Shown here: in pieces, positions 7,417 to 16,439 of the stretch | How the letters are laid out: every line of letters starts with the position of its first letter | Position numbering within the stretch: position 1 is the stretch's first letter | Assembly: GCA_018882725.1 (NCBI GenBank) | Contig: VERK01000016.1 | Location: 1-18,976 of the forward strand | DNA: 18,976 bases | DNA from: Actinomycetota bacterium | GTDB taxonomy: Bacteria > Actinomycetota > Acidimicrobiia > Acidimicrobiales > Ilumatobacteraceae | Direction of reading: 5' to 3' | Notes under the pieces: model-generated | Told to the model about the DNA's origin: nothing | Database searches by the model: none | Seen by the model: only the letters and a program-made list of their open reading frames with translations | Made by a program: the position numbers and the translations under genes

Positions 7417-8523
7417 GTGGACGGGGATCTCGAAGCGTTCATTCGGGCCGGTTGCTACGAGCCGGGCTCCGCATCAGCGCCTGTGATCGAGGCGTCGATT
7501 CAATACCTTCGTCAACGCGGTCTGGGCGACGACGCCATCATCGCCACTCTTCGTGACCCGGCCGCCGCCGACTACCTCGAGCGGTTCTCCCGGGTCTCGT
7601 CACCTCCGATGACCGCACGCGATCTTGCCGCTGCCGTCGACATCGAAGTCCAGCAAGTTCTCGACGTTCGCACAGCATCCGGACTCCCCCCGGTCGGCCC
7701 GGACGAGCCAGCATTCTGGAACGAAGACATCCCGGCCTTTCGACTCATGCACGCCGGTCTTCTGATCTTCTCGTGGGACGAACTCCTGGCGTTCATTCGT
7801 GTGATGGGGTCGTCGATGAGTCGAGTCGCCGACGCCGCCAACTACTTGTTCCTCGAAGACATCGAACGGCCACTCATCGAGGCTGGAGGGTCTGGAGTCG
7901 AGATCGTGAAGTCGGCGGTTGAAGCGCAGTCGCTCGCTCTCGACCTCGTCTGGGTTCTTCAGATGCTGATCCGTGAGCATCTCGAACTTTCCGTCAACCG
8001 ACATCGTGAATCGATCAGTCGCGCCGGTTACGACGACCAAATGGTGTCGATGGTCGTTGGTTTCGTCGACCTCGTGGGTTACACATCGCGCTCACTGAAG
8101 ATGGGCGCTCAGGAACTGGCTGAGCTCGTCACCCGTTTCGAGGCCCTCGCACAAGACACGGTCTCTCGCCTCGGAGGCCGTCTGGTGAAGTTCATCGGCG
8201 ACGAATTGATGTTCGTGACTGTCGATCCAGCCGGCGGTATTCGCATCGCTACCGAGATTCTTCGGGTGTTCGGCTCCGACCCTTCTCTCACACCGCGCGG
8301 AGGCATGGCCTACGGGCCAGTACTGGCGCGAGTTGGTGACTACTTCGGGTCAGTGGTCAACCTGGCCGCACGACTCGTCGATCAGTCGGTGCCCGGAGAG
8401 GTCCTCGTCACCACCGAGTTGGCCGAGGAAGCACAGATGTCACTCGAACCGGCCGGTCGACGCATGTTGAAGGGGTTCAATGATCCCGTTTCGGTCGCGT
8501 CGCTGACTCTTCGCGCTAACTGA
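7417..8523 (+). CDS. Class III adenylate cyclase with Rv1264-type N-terminal regulatory domain
   Basis: The 368-residue soluble protein has an all-helical N-terminal half (about 1-200), resembling the autoinhibitory region of M. tuberculosis Rv1264. A class III cyclase domain follows (about 208-368). Metal-binding aspartates are D218 (VGFVDLVGYT) and D262 (KFIGDEL). Substrate residues are K258 and D308, and transition-state residues are N315 and R319 (YFGSVVNLAARL). All six canonical residues are present, so a homodimer should make cAMP from ATP. In Rv1264 the N-terminal domain makes activity pH-dependent; that this one does so is inferred from similarity. The GTG start is backed by a TAAGGT hexamer placed for leaderless transcription. 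Two P-type ATPase genes follow 41 nt downstream on the same strand, possibly in one transcript. Confidence 0.85.
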   Translation: MDGDLEAFIRAGCYEPGSASAPVIEASIQYLRQRGLGDDAIIATLRDPAAADYLERFSRVSSPPMTARDLAAAVDIEVQQVLDVRTASGLPPVGPDEPAFWNEDIPAFRLMHAGLLIFSWDELLAFIRVMGSSMSRVADAANYLFLEDIERPLIEAGGSGVEIVKSAVEAQSLALDLVWVLQMLIREHLELSVNRHRESISRAGYDDQMVSMVVGFVDLVGYTSRSLKMGAQELAELVTRFEALAQDTVSRLGGRLVKFIGDELMFVTVDPAGGIRIATEILRVFGSDPSLTPRGGMAYGPVLARVGDYFGSVVNLAARLVDQSVPGEVLVTTELAEEAQMSLEPAGRRMLKGFNDPVSVASLTLRAN

Positions 8524-8536
8524 TCACTACTGTCCG

Positions 8537-8553
8537 CGGCTGATCACCAGCCG
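8537..8553 (+). other. Perfect 6-bp hairpin between cyclase and ATPase genes
   Basis: CGGCTG and CAGCCG pair around a five-base loop, ending three bases before the GGGGAG ribosome site of the next gene. There is no U-run, so it is not a clear terminator. It could stabilise the junction, lower read-through or affect translation of the first ATPase. Confidence 0.35.
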
Positions 8554-8564
8554 ACGGGGAGTAG

Positions 8565-10979
8565 ATGAGTATCGACGAATCCGGACCTTCGATCGGTCGG
8601 AACCTCCTCGATGTCCTGAAGCAACCCATGCTCGTATTGCTGGTCGCTGCCGGGGGCGTCAACTTCGCGTTGGCCGATCCACTCGACGGCGCAGTGATGT
8701 TCTCCTTCGTGTTGATCGTGATCGGCATTTCGGCCCACCAAACGTGGCGCACGGAAAAGGCTCTGCGAGCACTCCGGGATCTGACCGCACCCACCGCGCT
8801 CGTGATTCGATCCGGACGACACGAACGGATCCCGAGTCGAGACGTGATCGTCGGTGATCGCATCGTTCTCAACGAAGGAGATCGTGTGCCAGCCGATGCG
8901 CTGCTCGTGAATGGCTCCAGTCTCACGGTCGACGAATCGCTGCTCACGGGCGAGTCGATCCCCGTGGTCAAATCGGCCCAAGGAGACCGAGAGGTGTTCG
9001 CCGGCACCTTGATCGGACGTGGACACGCCGAAGCCGCCGTGGTGGAGGTCGGGGACTCCACCCGACTGGGTGTCATCGGACAAGAGGTGAAGTCGATCGG
9101 TCGAACAAAAACTCGGCTTCAACAGAAGATCGACCGAGTCGTCCTGCTGATCGGCCTGATCGCGATCGTCGTGGCTGGTCTCGTGATCATCGGATACGGA
9201 TTGCTCCGCGACAGTTGGTTGGACGGGGCCCTCATCGGCATCGCCTCCGCGATGTCGATGCTTCCAGAAGAGTTCCCGGTCGTCTTCACGGTTTTTCTTG
9301 CTGTCGGAGCGTGGCGGATGAGCAACCACCACGTTCTCATTCGCCGAGCACCCGCCATCGAAGCACTTGGCTCGATGACTGTGGCTTGTGTCGACAAGAC
9401 GGGGACGCTGACCCTCAATCAGATGACGCCCGTCGAACTCATCGTCGACACTCAAACCTGGGCTCCATCGGACGATCCACCACCCTCAAATGTCCACCAA
9501 CTGATCGCGGTCGGCTCGTTGGCGTGCCCTATCGACGTCTTCGATCCGATCGACCGCGCGTTCCGGGCTTTGGCGCTCCGGTTCCCCAATGACGAGCTAC
9601 ACATCCTCGACCCATCAGCACTAGTGGCGGAGTACCCGATGTCGAACGAGTTGTTCGCCACGACCTATGTGTGGGCCACCCCCGAGGGGTACCTGGTCGC
9701 GTCAAAAGGAGCGCCCGAGGCAATCGCCAACTTGTGTCGACTCGGCGAGAGTGATCGCCACCGACTCGACGCTCGGGTTCACGAAGCGGCCGAGCGCGGT
9801 TTGCGAATCCTCGCCGTCGCCCACGGTCGCCTGTCCGGCACGACCTTGCCAACCGACCCGCGAGGGTTCGACCTGAGATTCGAGGGGCTGATGTGCCTGA
9901 AGGATCCTGTTCGACCGGGAGTCACCGAGTCGGTTGCCAAACTTTCCTCAGCCAGTGTTCGAACGATCATGATGACCGGTGATCACCCGATCACCGCGCG
10001 TTCGATCGCTGAGGAGATCGGTCTAGACACCTCAGCTGGTCTTCTGACCGGAGCCGACATCGACCGGCTCGACGACGAGTCGTTCAGCGAGAGAGTCGGT
10101 CGAATCAATGTGTTCGCCCGGACGACACCTCACCACAAACTGCGTCTGATTCGCGCCTTGCAGTCCAGCGATGAAGTCGTTGGGATGACGGGCGACGGAG
10201 TCAACGATGCACCCGCGTTGAAGGCAGCCGATATCGGCCTGGCCATGGGCGGCCGCGGAACCGATGTGGCCCGCGAGGCGGCATCGATCGTGATCGCCGA
10301 CGATTCGTTTCCGTCACTCGTGGCGGGAGTCGAACGAGGACGCACGATCTACGACAACATTCGTAAGGCCTTCGCGTACGTGATCTCGATGCACGCACCA
10401 ATCGTCGGTCTGACCACGGTGCCCCTCTTCATCCCGAGTTGGCCGATCGTTCTGCAGCCGATCCAGATCGCCTTCCTCGAGTTGATCATCGATCCGGCTT
10501 GCTCGATCGTCTTCGAGGCCGAGTCGGGTGATCCCGACCTGATGAAGAGGCCTCCTCGACGCCCGAACCAACCGATTCTCGATCGGTCGACGATCGCAAT
10601 CGCGTTGCTCCAAGGCTTCGGCCTCTTCGCAGCGTCATTCGGGCTCTACTCGTGGGCCTCGGCCACCGGAAAGCCCGACGACGTCATTCGATCTCTCGTC
10701 TTCGTGAGCCTCGTCGTCGGGAACGTGGGTCTGATACTCACCAATCGCTCGTGGAATCTGTCGATCGTTCGAACGATTCGTGAACGACGGAATACCACCC
10801 TCCCTTGGCTCCTTGCCATCGTTGCTGTGGTGTTGACACTCCTGTTGTCCGTCGGTTTCCTTCGTAACGCCTTCGAGTTCGGATCCCTTTCGTCAGCCGA
10901 CCTCCTGCTTGGTATCACCACCGGCGTGATCGGATCGTGTTGGTTCGAGATCTACAAGAGGTTGCGTCGTGATCGATGA
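8565..10979 (+). CDS. P-type cation-transporting ATPase lacking the usual N-terminal segment
   Basis: The 804-residue ion pump has actuator motif LTGES (127-131), the M4 ion-site motif MLPEEFPVV (232-240) and phosphorylation site CVDKTGTLT with D277. The nucleotide-site KGAPE (381-385) and hinge [10 protein letters not shown] (541-550) follow, with six late membrane helices. The M4 PEEFP and the M6 sequence [16 protein letters not shown] place it in a P2-like group usually called cation or Ca2+ type, with true ion unknown. The protein begins at M1 ([17 protein letters not shown]) without the 50-60 residue domain most relatives carry. A TAG directly before the ATG and a GGGGAG ribosome site show this is the real start. 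Its end overlaps the next ATPase by 11 nt, so the two are coupled. Confidence 0.88.
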   Translation: MSIDESGPSIGRNLLDVLKQPMLVLLVAAGGVNFALADPLDGAVMFSFVLIVIGISAHQTWRTEKALRALRDLTAPTALVIRSGRHERIPSRDVIVGDRIVLNEGDRVPADALLVNGSSLTVDESLLTGESIPVVKSAQGDREVFAGTLIGRGHAEAAVVEVGDSTRLGVIGQEVKSIGRTKTRLQQKIDRVVLLIGLIAIVVAGLVIIGYGLLRDSWLDGALIGIASAMSMLPEEFPVVFTVFLAVGAWRMSNHHVLIRRAPAIEALGSMTVACVDKTGTLTLNQMTPVELIVDTQTWAPSDDPPPSNVHQLIAVGSLACPIDVFDPIDRAFRALALRFPNDELHILDPSALVAEYPMSNELFATTYVWATPEGYLVASKGAPEAIANLCRLGESDRHRLDARVHEAAERGLRILAVAHGRLSGTTLPTDPRGFDLRFEGLMCLKDPVRPGVTESVAKLSSASVRTIMMTGDHPITARSIAEEIGLDTSAGLLTGADIDRLDDESFSERVGRINVFARTTPHHKLRLIRALQSSDEVVGMTGDGVNDAPALKAADIGLAMGGRGTDVAREAASIVIADDSFPSLVAGVERGRTIYDNIRKAFAYVISMHAPIVGLTTVPLFIPSWPIVLQPIQIAFLELIIDPACSIVFEAESGDPDLMKRPPRRPNQPILDRSTIAIALLQGFGLFAASFGLYSWASATGKPDDVIRSLVFVSLVVGNVGLILTNRSWNLSIVRTIRERRNTTLPWLLAIVAVVLTLLLSVGFLRNAFEFGSLSSADLLLGITTGVIGSCWFEIYKRLRRDR

Positions 10980-13485
10980 GTGGAACCTCAGCGAAGCCGA
11001 TCTCTTCGCCGCGCTTGGTTCATCAGCCGATGGATTGACATCCCACGACAGCGTGGTCCGACTACGGGATGCGGCGCCGGCCCTCGGCTTTCGTCGTACC
11101 AGCGGGCTTCGCCTCCTGATGCGTCAATTCAGCAATCCGACGGTTCTGATTCTCATCGGAACCGCGGCAGTAGCGGCTGCACTGGGACAAATCGTCGAGT
11201 CGTCCATCGTGATCGCCATCGTCGCCGTGAGTGGACTCCTGGGATTCATTCAGGAACGAACCGCAGTTGGCGCGGTTCACGCCCTCCTTCAGTCGGTCAG
11301 CGTGCACTGTGAGGTCCTGCGCGACGGAGTGGAAAGAGAAGTTCTGTCGTCCAATGTGGTGGTCGGAGATGTCGTCGTCCTCCGAACCGGGGACGTGGTA
11401 CCAGGAGACGGCCGGGTGATCATGGCTAACCATCTCTTGGTCGACGAGGCGACACTCAGCGGAGAGAGTTACCCACTGAGGAAAACTCCCGGAACCTTCG
11501 CATCAGCGACTCCACGCCATGAACGATCGAACATGGTCTACTGCGGCACTTATGTGTCGAGCGGTGAGGGGCGAGCGATCATCGTGCGAACCGGACGCGA
11601 CACCGAATTCGGGCGACTCACGACTCACGTATCGTCAGAACACTTGCCGACGTCGTTCGAACGTGGAATCACGTCGTTCGGCTACCTACTCATGAGAGCC
11701 ATGGTGGTACTGGTTCTCCTGGTCTTCACCGTCAACATGGTGCTCAGACGGCCAGTGATCGACTCGATATTGTTCTCGCTCGCACTCGCCATCGGGCTGA
11801 CACCACAGATGTTGCCAGCCATCGTGACGATGAGCCTGTCACGTGGTGCGCGACTCATGGCCAAGAAACGTGTGATCGTCAAGCGGCTCGACGCGATCGA
11901 AGACATCGGCGGCCTCGACATTCTCTGTGTCGACAAGACCGGAACGATCACCGAAGGAGACGTCGTACTTGACGGCCACCTCGATCCCTGTGGCAATTCT
12001 GATGAATTCGTCCTCTCGTTGGCCTTTACCAATGCATCACTGCAGCGTGGCTTCGAGAACCCGATCGATCAGGCGATCCTCGATCATGGTCCCGGCCAGC
12101 CCACTTCGTCACTCTTCGTCGACGAGATTCCCTTCGAATTCGTCCGACGGCGGATGAGCGTGATCGTCACCGATTCGGATACCGAAGTGAGTTCTCGACG
12201 CATCATCTGCAAAGGTGCCCTACGAAGTGTTCTCGAGTGCTGCTCGACAGTGCGAGTGGGCAATTCCGTCGCATCCATCGACGCGAATCGGGCCGAGATC
12301 GAAGCTCTGGGCGAACACCTAGCCGCCGATGGATTGCGGGTCCTCGGAATTGCATTTGGTGATGTGCCTGACCGGGACGACTATTCGCCCGACGACGAGC
12401 ACGACCTCACTTTCGCCGGATTTCTTTCCTTCGGTGATCCTCCAAAACCGGGCATCACCGCCGTGATCGACTCGCTCGACTCACTCGGCGTGAGTGTCCG
12501 AATCATCACCGGGGACAGCTCACTGACAGCGATGCCGATCGCCTCCCGAATCGGGGTGTCCCCTCTGCGTTGCTGCACCGGGCCCGAACTCGAGGCGGTT
12601 GCTGTTGATGAACTTCCGCACTTCGTCGAGGGATACGGCGTGTTCGCCGAGATCGACCCGATCCAAAAGGAGCGAATCGTCCGAGCCTTCACGAGAGGTG
12701 GACATGCCGTTGGTTTCCTCGGTGATGGCATCAACGATGCGCCCGCGCTCCATGCCGCTGACGTGGGAGTGTCAGTCACCGAAGCCGTCGACGTGGCCAA
12801 GGAGACTGCCGATGTCGTTCTTCTCAACAAAGACCTAGGTGTCCTGGCCGACGGCATCGCCGAGGGTCGCCGGGTGTTCGCCAACACCCTCAAGTACGTT
12901 CACGTCACCACCAGCGCGAACTTCGGCAACATGTTGTCCCTTGCCTCGGCCACAGCGTTTCTTCCTTTCCTCCCGCTCTTACCCCTGCAAGTTCTCCTCC
13001 TCAACTTTCTTTCCGACATTCCGGGTATGACAATTGCGACCGACCGAGTCGAGGCCGAACATCTTCAACGTCCACTGCGGTGGGACGTTGGTCGGGTGCG
13101 CAACTTCATGGTTGTGTTCGGCTTGACAAGCACCGTCTTCGACCTGCTCACTTTCGGCGGCCTGTACATCGTGTTCTCGTCGAACGCAACCGAGCTACGA
13201 AGCGGCTGGTTCATCGAATCGATGCTCAACGAACTCGTGGTGCTGCTGATGCTTCGAACGTCGCGACCACTGTGGCGAAGCGAACCGGGCCGTGCTCTGC
13301 TCTGGTCGAGCATCAGCGTCGCACTGATCGTTCTGGTTCTCCCCTACTCGCCGATCGCCTCGAATCTCGGCTTGGCCGGCCCGCCAATTGACGTCATACT
13401 CACGCTGTTGGCCATCACGTTCCTGTCGATCGTGACGACAGAGTTCCTCAAGCACTACTTCACTGAGTTGGTCGAACCTGGTTGA
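10969..13485 (+). CDS. mgtA: MgtA/MgtB-class (P3B) Mg2+-transporting P-type ATPase
   Basis: The 838-residue pump has actuator motif LSGES (163-167, Ser for the usual Thr), M4 motif GLTPQMLPAIVTMSLSRGA (about 276-294) and KKRVIVKRLDAIEDIGGLDI (about 299-318) leading to CVDKTGTIT with D322. The hinge GDGINDAPALHAADVGVSV comes later. The stretch from the M4 motif to the phosphorylation site is the hallmark of the Mg2+ importers MgtA/MgtB, and NFLSDIPGM matches their M6 region. It should move Mg2+ (possibly Ni2+) inward at the cost of ATP. The GTG start at 10969 lies inside the end of the previous ATPase, with AAGAGG seven bases before it, so expression is coupled. No leader RNA switch of the enterobacterial mgtA type is visible. 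Class is well supported; ion is known only from the family. Confidence 0.85.
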   Translation: MIDEWNLSEADLFAALGSSADGLTSHDSVVRLRDAAPALGFRRTSGLRLLMRQFSNPTVLILIGTAAVAAALGQIVESSIVIAIVAVSGLLGFIQERTAVGAVHALLQSVSVHCEVLRDGVEREVLSSNVVVGDVVVLRTGDVVPGDGRVIMANHLLVDEATLSGESYPLRKTPGTFASATPRHERSNMVYCGTYVSSGEGRAIIVRTGRDTEFGRLTTHVSSEHLPTSFERGITSFGYLLMRAMVVLVLLVFTVNMVLRRPVIDSILFSLALAIGLTPQMLPAIVTMSLSRGARLMAKKRVIVKRLDAIEDIGGLDILCVDKTGTITEGDVVLDGHLDPCGNSDEFVLSLAFTNASLQRGFENPIDQAILDHGPGQPTSSLFVDEIPFEFVRRRMSVIVTDSDTEVSSRRIICKGALRSVLECCSTVRVGNSVASIDANRAEIEALGEHLAADGLRVLGIAFGDVPDRDDYSPDDEHDLTFAGFLSFGDPPKPGITAVIDSLDSLGVSVRIITGDSSLTAMPIASRIGVSPLRCCTGPELEAVAVDELPHFVEGYGVFAEIDPIQKERIVRAFTRGGHAVGFLGDGINDAPALHAADVGVSVTEAVDVAKETADVVLLNKDLGVLADGIAEGRRVFANTLKYVHVTTSANFGNMLSLASATAFLPFLPLLPLQVLLLNFLSDIPGMTIATDRVEAEHLQRPLRWDVGRVRNFMVVFGLTSTVFDLLTFGGLYIVFSSNATELRSGWFIESMLNELVVLLMLRTSRPLWRSEPGRALLWSSISVALIVLVLPYSPIASNLGLAGPPIDVILTLLAITFLSIVTTEFLKHYFTELVEPG

Positions 13486-13509
13486 TGCCGCGTCGAGACG
13501 GGTTCAACC
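13480..13509. terminator. Imperfect hairpin spanning both convergent stop codons
   Basis: GGTTGA (13480-13485) pairs with TCAACC (13504-13509), then a 2x2 mismatch, then CCG with CGG around an eight-base loop. The stop codons of mgtA (13483-13485) and of the Nudix gene (13504-13506) lie in the outer stem. No T-run follows on either side, so it is only a possible bidirectional terminator. Confidence 0.3.
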
Positions 13510-14223
13510 CCACGCGAAAACCGGTTGCTCGAGATGATCGACGCGTTCACCCAACTTGCCTTCGATGGCGACCCACCGGAGTTGCAGCAGCACGGCACCG
13601 GTGGGTGCATGAATGAGATCGCCACCGAGGGGTAGCTGAACCACCGGGCGCTCGCTTTCAGGGATGTGGACAAAGCGAGGCGAATCGTGTCGGCACAGTT
13701 GGTGAAGGCCGATGCGATACGTGTGGGCGACTTCACTGGGGTCGGGTGTGAGGCGAACATCATCGCCGCCCCACATCACCACGGGTGTGATGCGGAAGCC
13801 AGATCGTGTCGGATAATCGTCGAGGATGCCGAGCACCGAATCGACACCCAGTTGTAGGCCGAGTTCCTCGTGTAGCTCGCGCAACGCGGCATCCACCGGC
13901 GTTTCATCGGCGTCGAGACGTCCACCAGGGAGAGCCCACTGACCCGCATGGCGATTCATGCGGGCGGCCCGACGACACAGGAGAAAAGCCGCGCCGCCCG
14001 AGACATTGCGCATCCGACCGTCGAGGCCGGCGATGTCGCCCGGAACATTGATCAACGGCTGTTCGGGAAGGGGGAAGGGATCGTCGTCGTCATCAGGTTC
14101 GCTGTCGACGATCACGATCGCAACGGCGGCTGGACGCAGTGAATCGTCGTCGAACGTGACGCGTGGGTGAGCCGCGAGATTGGCGGCCATCGTCTCACGT
14201 AGACGGTTGTCGAACGGGATCAC
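13504..14223 (-). CDS. Nudix hydrolase, CoA-pyrophosphatase-like
   Basis: The 239-residue protein carries a full Nudix box, GRLDADETPVDAALRELHEE followed by LGL (about 101-123), fitting GX5EX7REUXEEXGU. It is preceded by RMNRHAGQWALPGG, which resembles the motif before the box in CoA pyrophosphatases (NudL/NUDT7). It likely hydrolyses a nucleoside diphosphate-linked compound, perhaps CoA or a CoA ester, with Mg2+. An acidic insert (SEPDDDDDPFPLPE, 41-54) precedes the domain. The GTG at 14223 overlaps the kynureninase stop (GTGA), so it is coupled to that gene. An in-frame extension to 14826 lies antisense-frame inside kynU and is rejected. An ATG at 14190 is an alternative start. Confidence 0.78.
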   Translation of the reverse strand: MIPFDNRLRETMAANLAAHPRVTFDDDSLRPAAVAIVIVDSEPDDDDDPFPLPEQPLINVPGDIAGLDGRMRNVSGGAAFLLCRRAARMNRHAGQWALPGGRLDADETPVDAALRELHEELGLQLGVDSVLGILDDYPTRSGFRITPVVMWGGDDVRLTPDPSEVAHTYRIGLHQLCRHDSPRFVHIPESERPVVQLPLGGDLIHAPTGAVLLQLRWVAIEGKLGERVDHLEQPVFAWG

Positions 14224-15386
14224 GATGGGTGTGCTTCGATGAGTGACTTCAGAGCATTCAGCCCATCCCACACGTCGACGAATCGGGTGGTGAGCGGGCT
14301 CAAGCCGAGACGCACGATGTCGGGTGGGCGAACATCGGCGATCACTCTGAGATCGGCCAATTTTTTCAACAGCGTCTTCGCATCGGGATGATGGACGGCC
14401 ACGTGGTTTCCCCGATGGGCGGCGTCTCGCGGAGTCGATGTCGTGAGACCAAAGTGATCGATCACGTCGATCGCAAAGCTCGTGAGCGCGCGACCCTTGG
14501 CAGCAATCGCCGGCATGCCAGCCCTGGCCGTCAGTGCGATGCCCTCTTCGGCCGCAACCAGGCTGAGAATGTGCGGGGTTCCGAGGAGCACTCGTCGAAT
14601 GTCGTCGTGCGGTTCGAACGGGCGTTCCATTGCGAACTGATCCTTCTGGGCGAACCAACCGCGGATGGGCTGCTGAGCCAGTGCCTGAAGGTGGCTCGCG
14701 ATGAACGTAAACGCCGGCGCGCCCGGACCACCGTTCAAGAACTTGTACGTGCAGCCCACGGCCAGTTCGACCCCGAGTGCGTGCACGTCGAACTCGATCG
14801 AACCGACGGTGTGCGAGAGATCCCACAGCACCATCGCGCCCGCGGCACGGGCCTCGTCGGTGAAGGCCTTCACGTCGGCCAGGGCCGCGGTGCGGTAGTC
14901 GATGACACTGCGCACCACCACGGCCACATCGGACAGGTCGATACCAGGTCGTAGCGATCGAACGGTGAGGCCGAGATCGTGAGCGATTCCTTCGACCACG
15001 TAGCGATCGGTTGGGAACTCATCGTCTGCGACCACGAGAACTTTGCGATCGGGACGCAGTCCGAGTGCGATGTGGACACCTTGGTAGAGATTGAGCGTGG
15101 TGGAATCGTGAACTACCACTTCGCCGGGACGACTCCCGATGATGTCGACGAATCGATCACCGACGCGGCGAGGCAAGTCGAGCCAGTGCTCCCAACTCAG
15201 GATGAGGTCGGACGCCCACTCACCCTCGACAACCTGCTTGAGACGCTCGATCGTGCGCTTGGGGGTGCGGCCGAGCGAGTTGCCGTCGAGGTAGACGAGC
15301 GAATCGTCCGGAATGACGAACTCGTCGCGGTACCGAGCCAAGGGGTCGGCTCGGTCGAGTTCGAGAGCCCGGTCGCGCGACGTCAC
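14220..15386 (-). CDS. kynU: Kynureninase (PLP-dependent)
   Basis: The 388-residue enzyme cleaves kynurenine or 3-hydroxykynurenine to (hydroxy)anthranilate and alanine in tryptophan breakdown. Diagnostic stretches are YLDGNSLGRTP (32-42), the phosphate-binding DSTTLNLY (94-101), WDLSHTVGS (188-196), the PLP lysine K215 in CTYKFLNGGPGAPAF and RRVLLGTPHILSL (264-276). Length is slightly below the usual 400-420, with all key blocks present. Other kynurenine-pathway genes (tryptophan dioxygenase, formamidase) are not in the window. The GTG start at 15386 has no ribosome site. CAGAAT sits six bases upstream, a weak form of the leaderless pattern. It lies 30 nt after the cupredoxin gene on the same strand and overlaps the Nudix gene. 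Confidence 0.9.
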   Translation of the reverse strand: MTSRDRALELDRADPLARYRDEFVIPDDSLVYLDGNSLGRTPKRTIERLKQVVEGEWASDLILSWEHWLDLPRRVGDRFVDIIGSRPGEVVVHDSTTLNLYQGVHIALGLRPDRKVLVVADDEFPTDRYVVEGIAHDLGLTVRSLRPGIDLSDVAVVVRSVIDYRTAALADVKAFTDEARAAGAMVLWDLSHTVGSIEFDVHALGVELAVGCTYKFLNGGPGAPAFTFIASHLQALAQQPIRGWFAQKDQFAMERPFEPHDDIRRVLLGTPHILSLVAAEEGIALTARAGMPAIAAKGRALTSFAIDVIDHFGLTTSTPRDAAHRGNHVAVHHPDAKTLLKKLADLRVIADVRPPDIVRLGLSPLTTRFVDVWDGLNALKSLIEAHPS

Positions 15387-15416
15387 CCTGACATTCTGGC
15401 GGTCAGCAACACGGGA

Positions 15417-15881
15417 TCAGGCTTCGACGACGAATGACGTGTGCATCCCGGCTGAATAGTGACCAGCGATGTTGCACACCAGTTGATAAGTGCCCGCCTC
15501 GAGCGACACCGTCAACTCCTGGGTGGTGCCCGGCTCGTATTCGGGAATCTCGTCGACCATCACCAGCGCTTCATCTTCCTCGGAGAAGCGATCCCCTTCG
15601 ACCGGAATCTCGCCCAACGGCACATCGGTCTTCACCACCAGGAATTCGTGGGGAATGGACCCTTCGTTGGTGATTGCGAACGTGATCTCACCGGCCTTGG
15701 CACCCGATGCGTCGACCGATACCTCCCACTCCTTGACCGTGCCGGTCGCCGACTGGGTTCCATCGGCGTTCACTTCGGCCGGGCCGGGAGCGGCGTCGTT
15801 CTCGTCAGCCCCACAGGCTCCCAAGAACACCCCTCCGAGTAGTAGGGCGGCAACCATCGTCCGAACCTGCTTCACACCCAT
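15417..15881 (-). CDS. Cupredoxin (plastocyanin-like) copper lipoprotein
   Basis: The 154-residue product has a clear lipobox LGAC (C23) after a short hydrophobic signal, an acidic linker, and one cupredoxin domain of about 105 residues. The type-1 copper ligands can be read as H78 (SIPHEF), C136, H141 and M146 in CNIAGHYSAGM, the classical C-x4-H-x4-M spacing. It should be an outer-face, lipid-anchored one-electron carrier or copper protein. A strong AAAGGGGGA ribosome site lies just before the ATG at 15881, which fixes the start. An in-frame extension through the SET gene and tRNA to 16625 is an artefact. Its redox partner is not visible here. Confidence 0.85.
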   Translation of the reverse strand: MGVKQVRTMVAALLLGGVFLGACGADENDAAPGPAEVNADGTQSATGTVKEWEVSVDASGAKAGEITFAITNEGSIPHEFLVVKTDVPLGEIPVEGDRFSEEDEALVMVDEIPEYEPGTTQELTVSLEAGTYQLVCNIAGHYSAGMHTSFVVEA

Positions 15882-15912
15882 CGTCCCCCTTTTGCGACGT
15901 TCTACCGAACAA

Positions 15913-15918
15913 TATCCT
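15913..15918 (+). promoter_or_regulatory. -10 hexamer TATCCT for near-leaderless SET gene transcript
   Basis: TATCCT ends eight bases before the ATG at 15927 and no ribosome site is present. It shares a 45-bp divergent region with the cupredoxin gene, which by contrast has a strong ribosome site. Confidence 0.5.
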
Positions 15919-15926
15919 CGGCGGAC

Positions 15927-16439
15927 ATGGCTCCCGGACAGATCTTCCAGCGCAATGGCCTGCGAGTCGTGGACGATCCGAACATCGGACACTTCGTGGT
16001 GACCGACGAGCCGATTGCCGAACGGGAAGTCATCGTGATCTGGAGTGGCGAGCGGATCAGCCTGGCGCAGGCCGAAGCGCTTTCTGCGAAGGAGCAGGAC
16101 TACCTCTTGCAGATTGACGACGACTGCTTCCTTCTCACGTCGCTCGACGAACTGTGCACCGCCGACTTCATCAACCACAGCTGTGAACCCAACTGCGGAT
16201 TGCTCGGGGCCGACACTCTCGTGGCGATGCGGCCGATCGAGGCCGGCGAGGTTCTGTCGTTCGATTACGCCACGAGTGACACGACATCGTTCATCGCCTT
16301 CGACTGTTTGTGCGGTGCGCCGTCCTGCCGGGGTCGTCTCACAGGAAACGACTGGCGGCTTCCCGAGGTGCAACGAAAATACTTCGGCTGGTTCGCTCCC
16401 CATGTCCAGCGCTTGATCGACGGCGCTGTGAGCGGGTGA
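15927..16439 (+). CDS. SET-domain protein (putative protein-lysine methyltransferase)
   Basis: The 170-residue protein is essentially one SET domain with a post-SET cysteine cluster. [10 protein letters not shown] (81-90) is the SAM-binding NHSC motif and LSFDYATSD (110-118) carries the catalytic-type tyrosine Y114. C127, C129 and C134 ([14 protein letters not shown]) with C90 would bind the post-SET zinc. Family members transfer methyl groups from SAM to lysines; the bacterial target here is unknown. The ATG start follows a TATCCT hexamer. The last five codons (GAVSG) and the TGA lie in the first copy of a 69-bp tandem repeat. The stop is read from sequence identical to the reverse complement of the adjacent tRNA-Gly 3' end, so the original C-terminus may have been different. 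Confidence 0.82.
   Translation: MAPGQIFQRNGLRVVDDPNIGHFVVTDEPIAEREVIVIWSGERISLAQAEALSAKEQDYLLQIDDDCFLLTSLDELCTADFINHSCEPNCGLLGADTLVAMRPIEAGEVLSFDYATSDTTSFIAFDCLCGAPSCRGRLTGNDWRLPEVQRKYFGWFAPHVQRLIDGAVSG

Noticed and set aside
5973..7556. 527-codon plus-strand frame opposite ftsH and the hemerythrin gene
   Set aside because: It is a GC-rich antisense shadow: its composition is Arg/His-rich with no recognisable domain, while the opposite strand encodes two clear families.
14224..14826. N-terminal extension of the Nudix gene inside kynU
   Set aside because: It lies in an alternative frame of the well-conserved kynureninase gene. The 4-nt overlap start at 14223 gives a normal-length Nudix protein.
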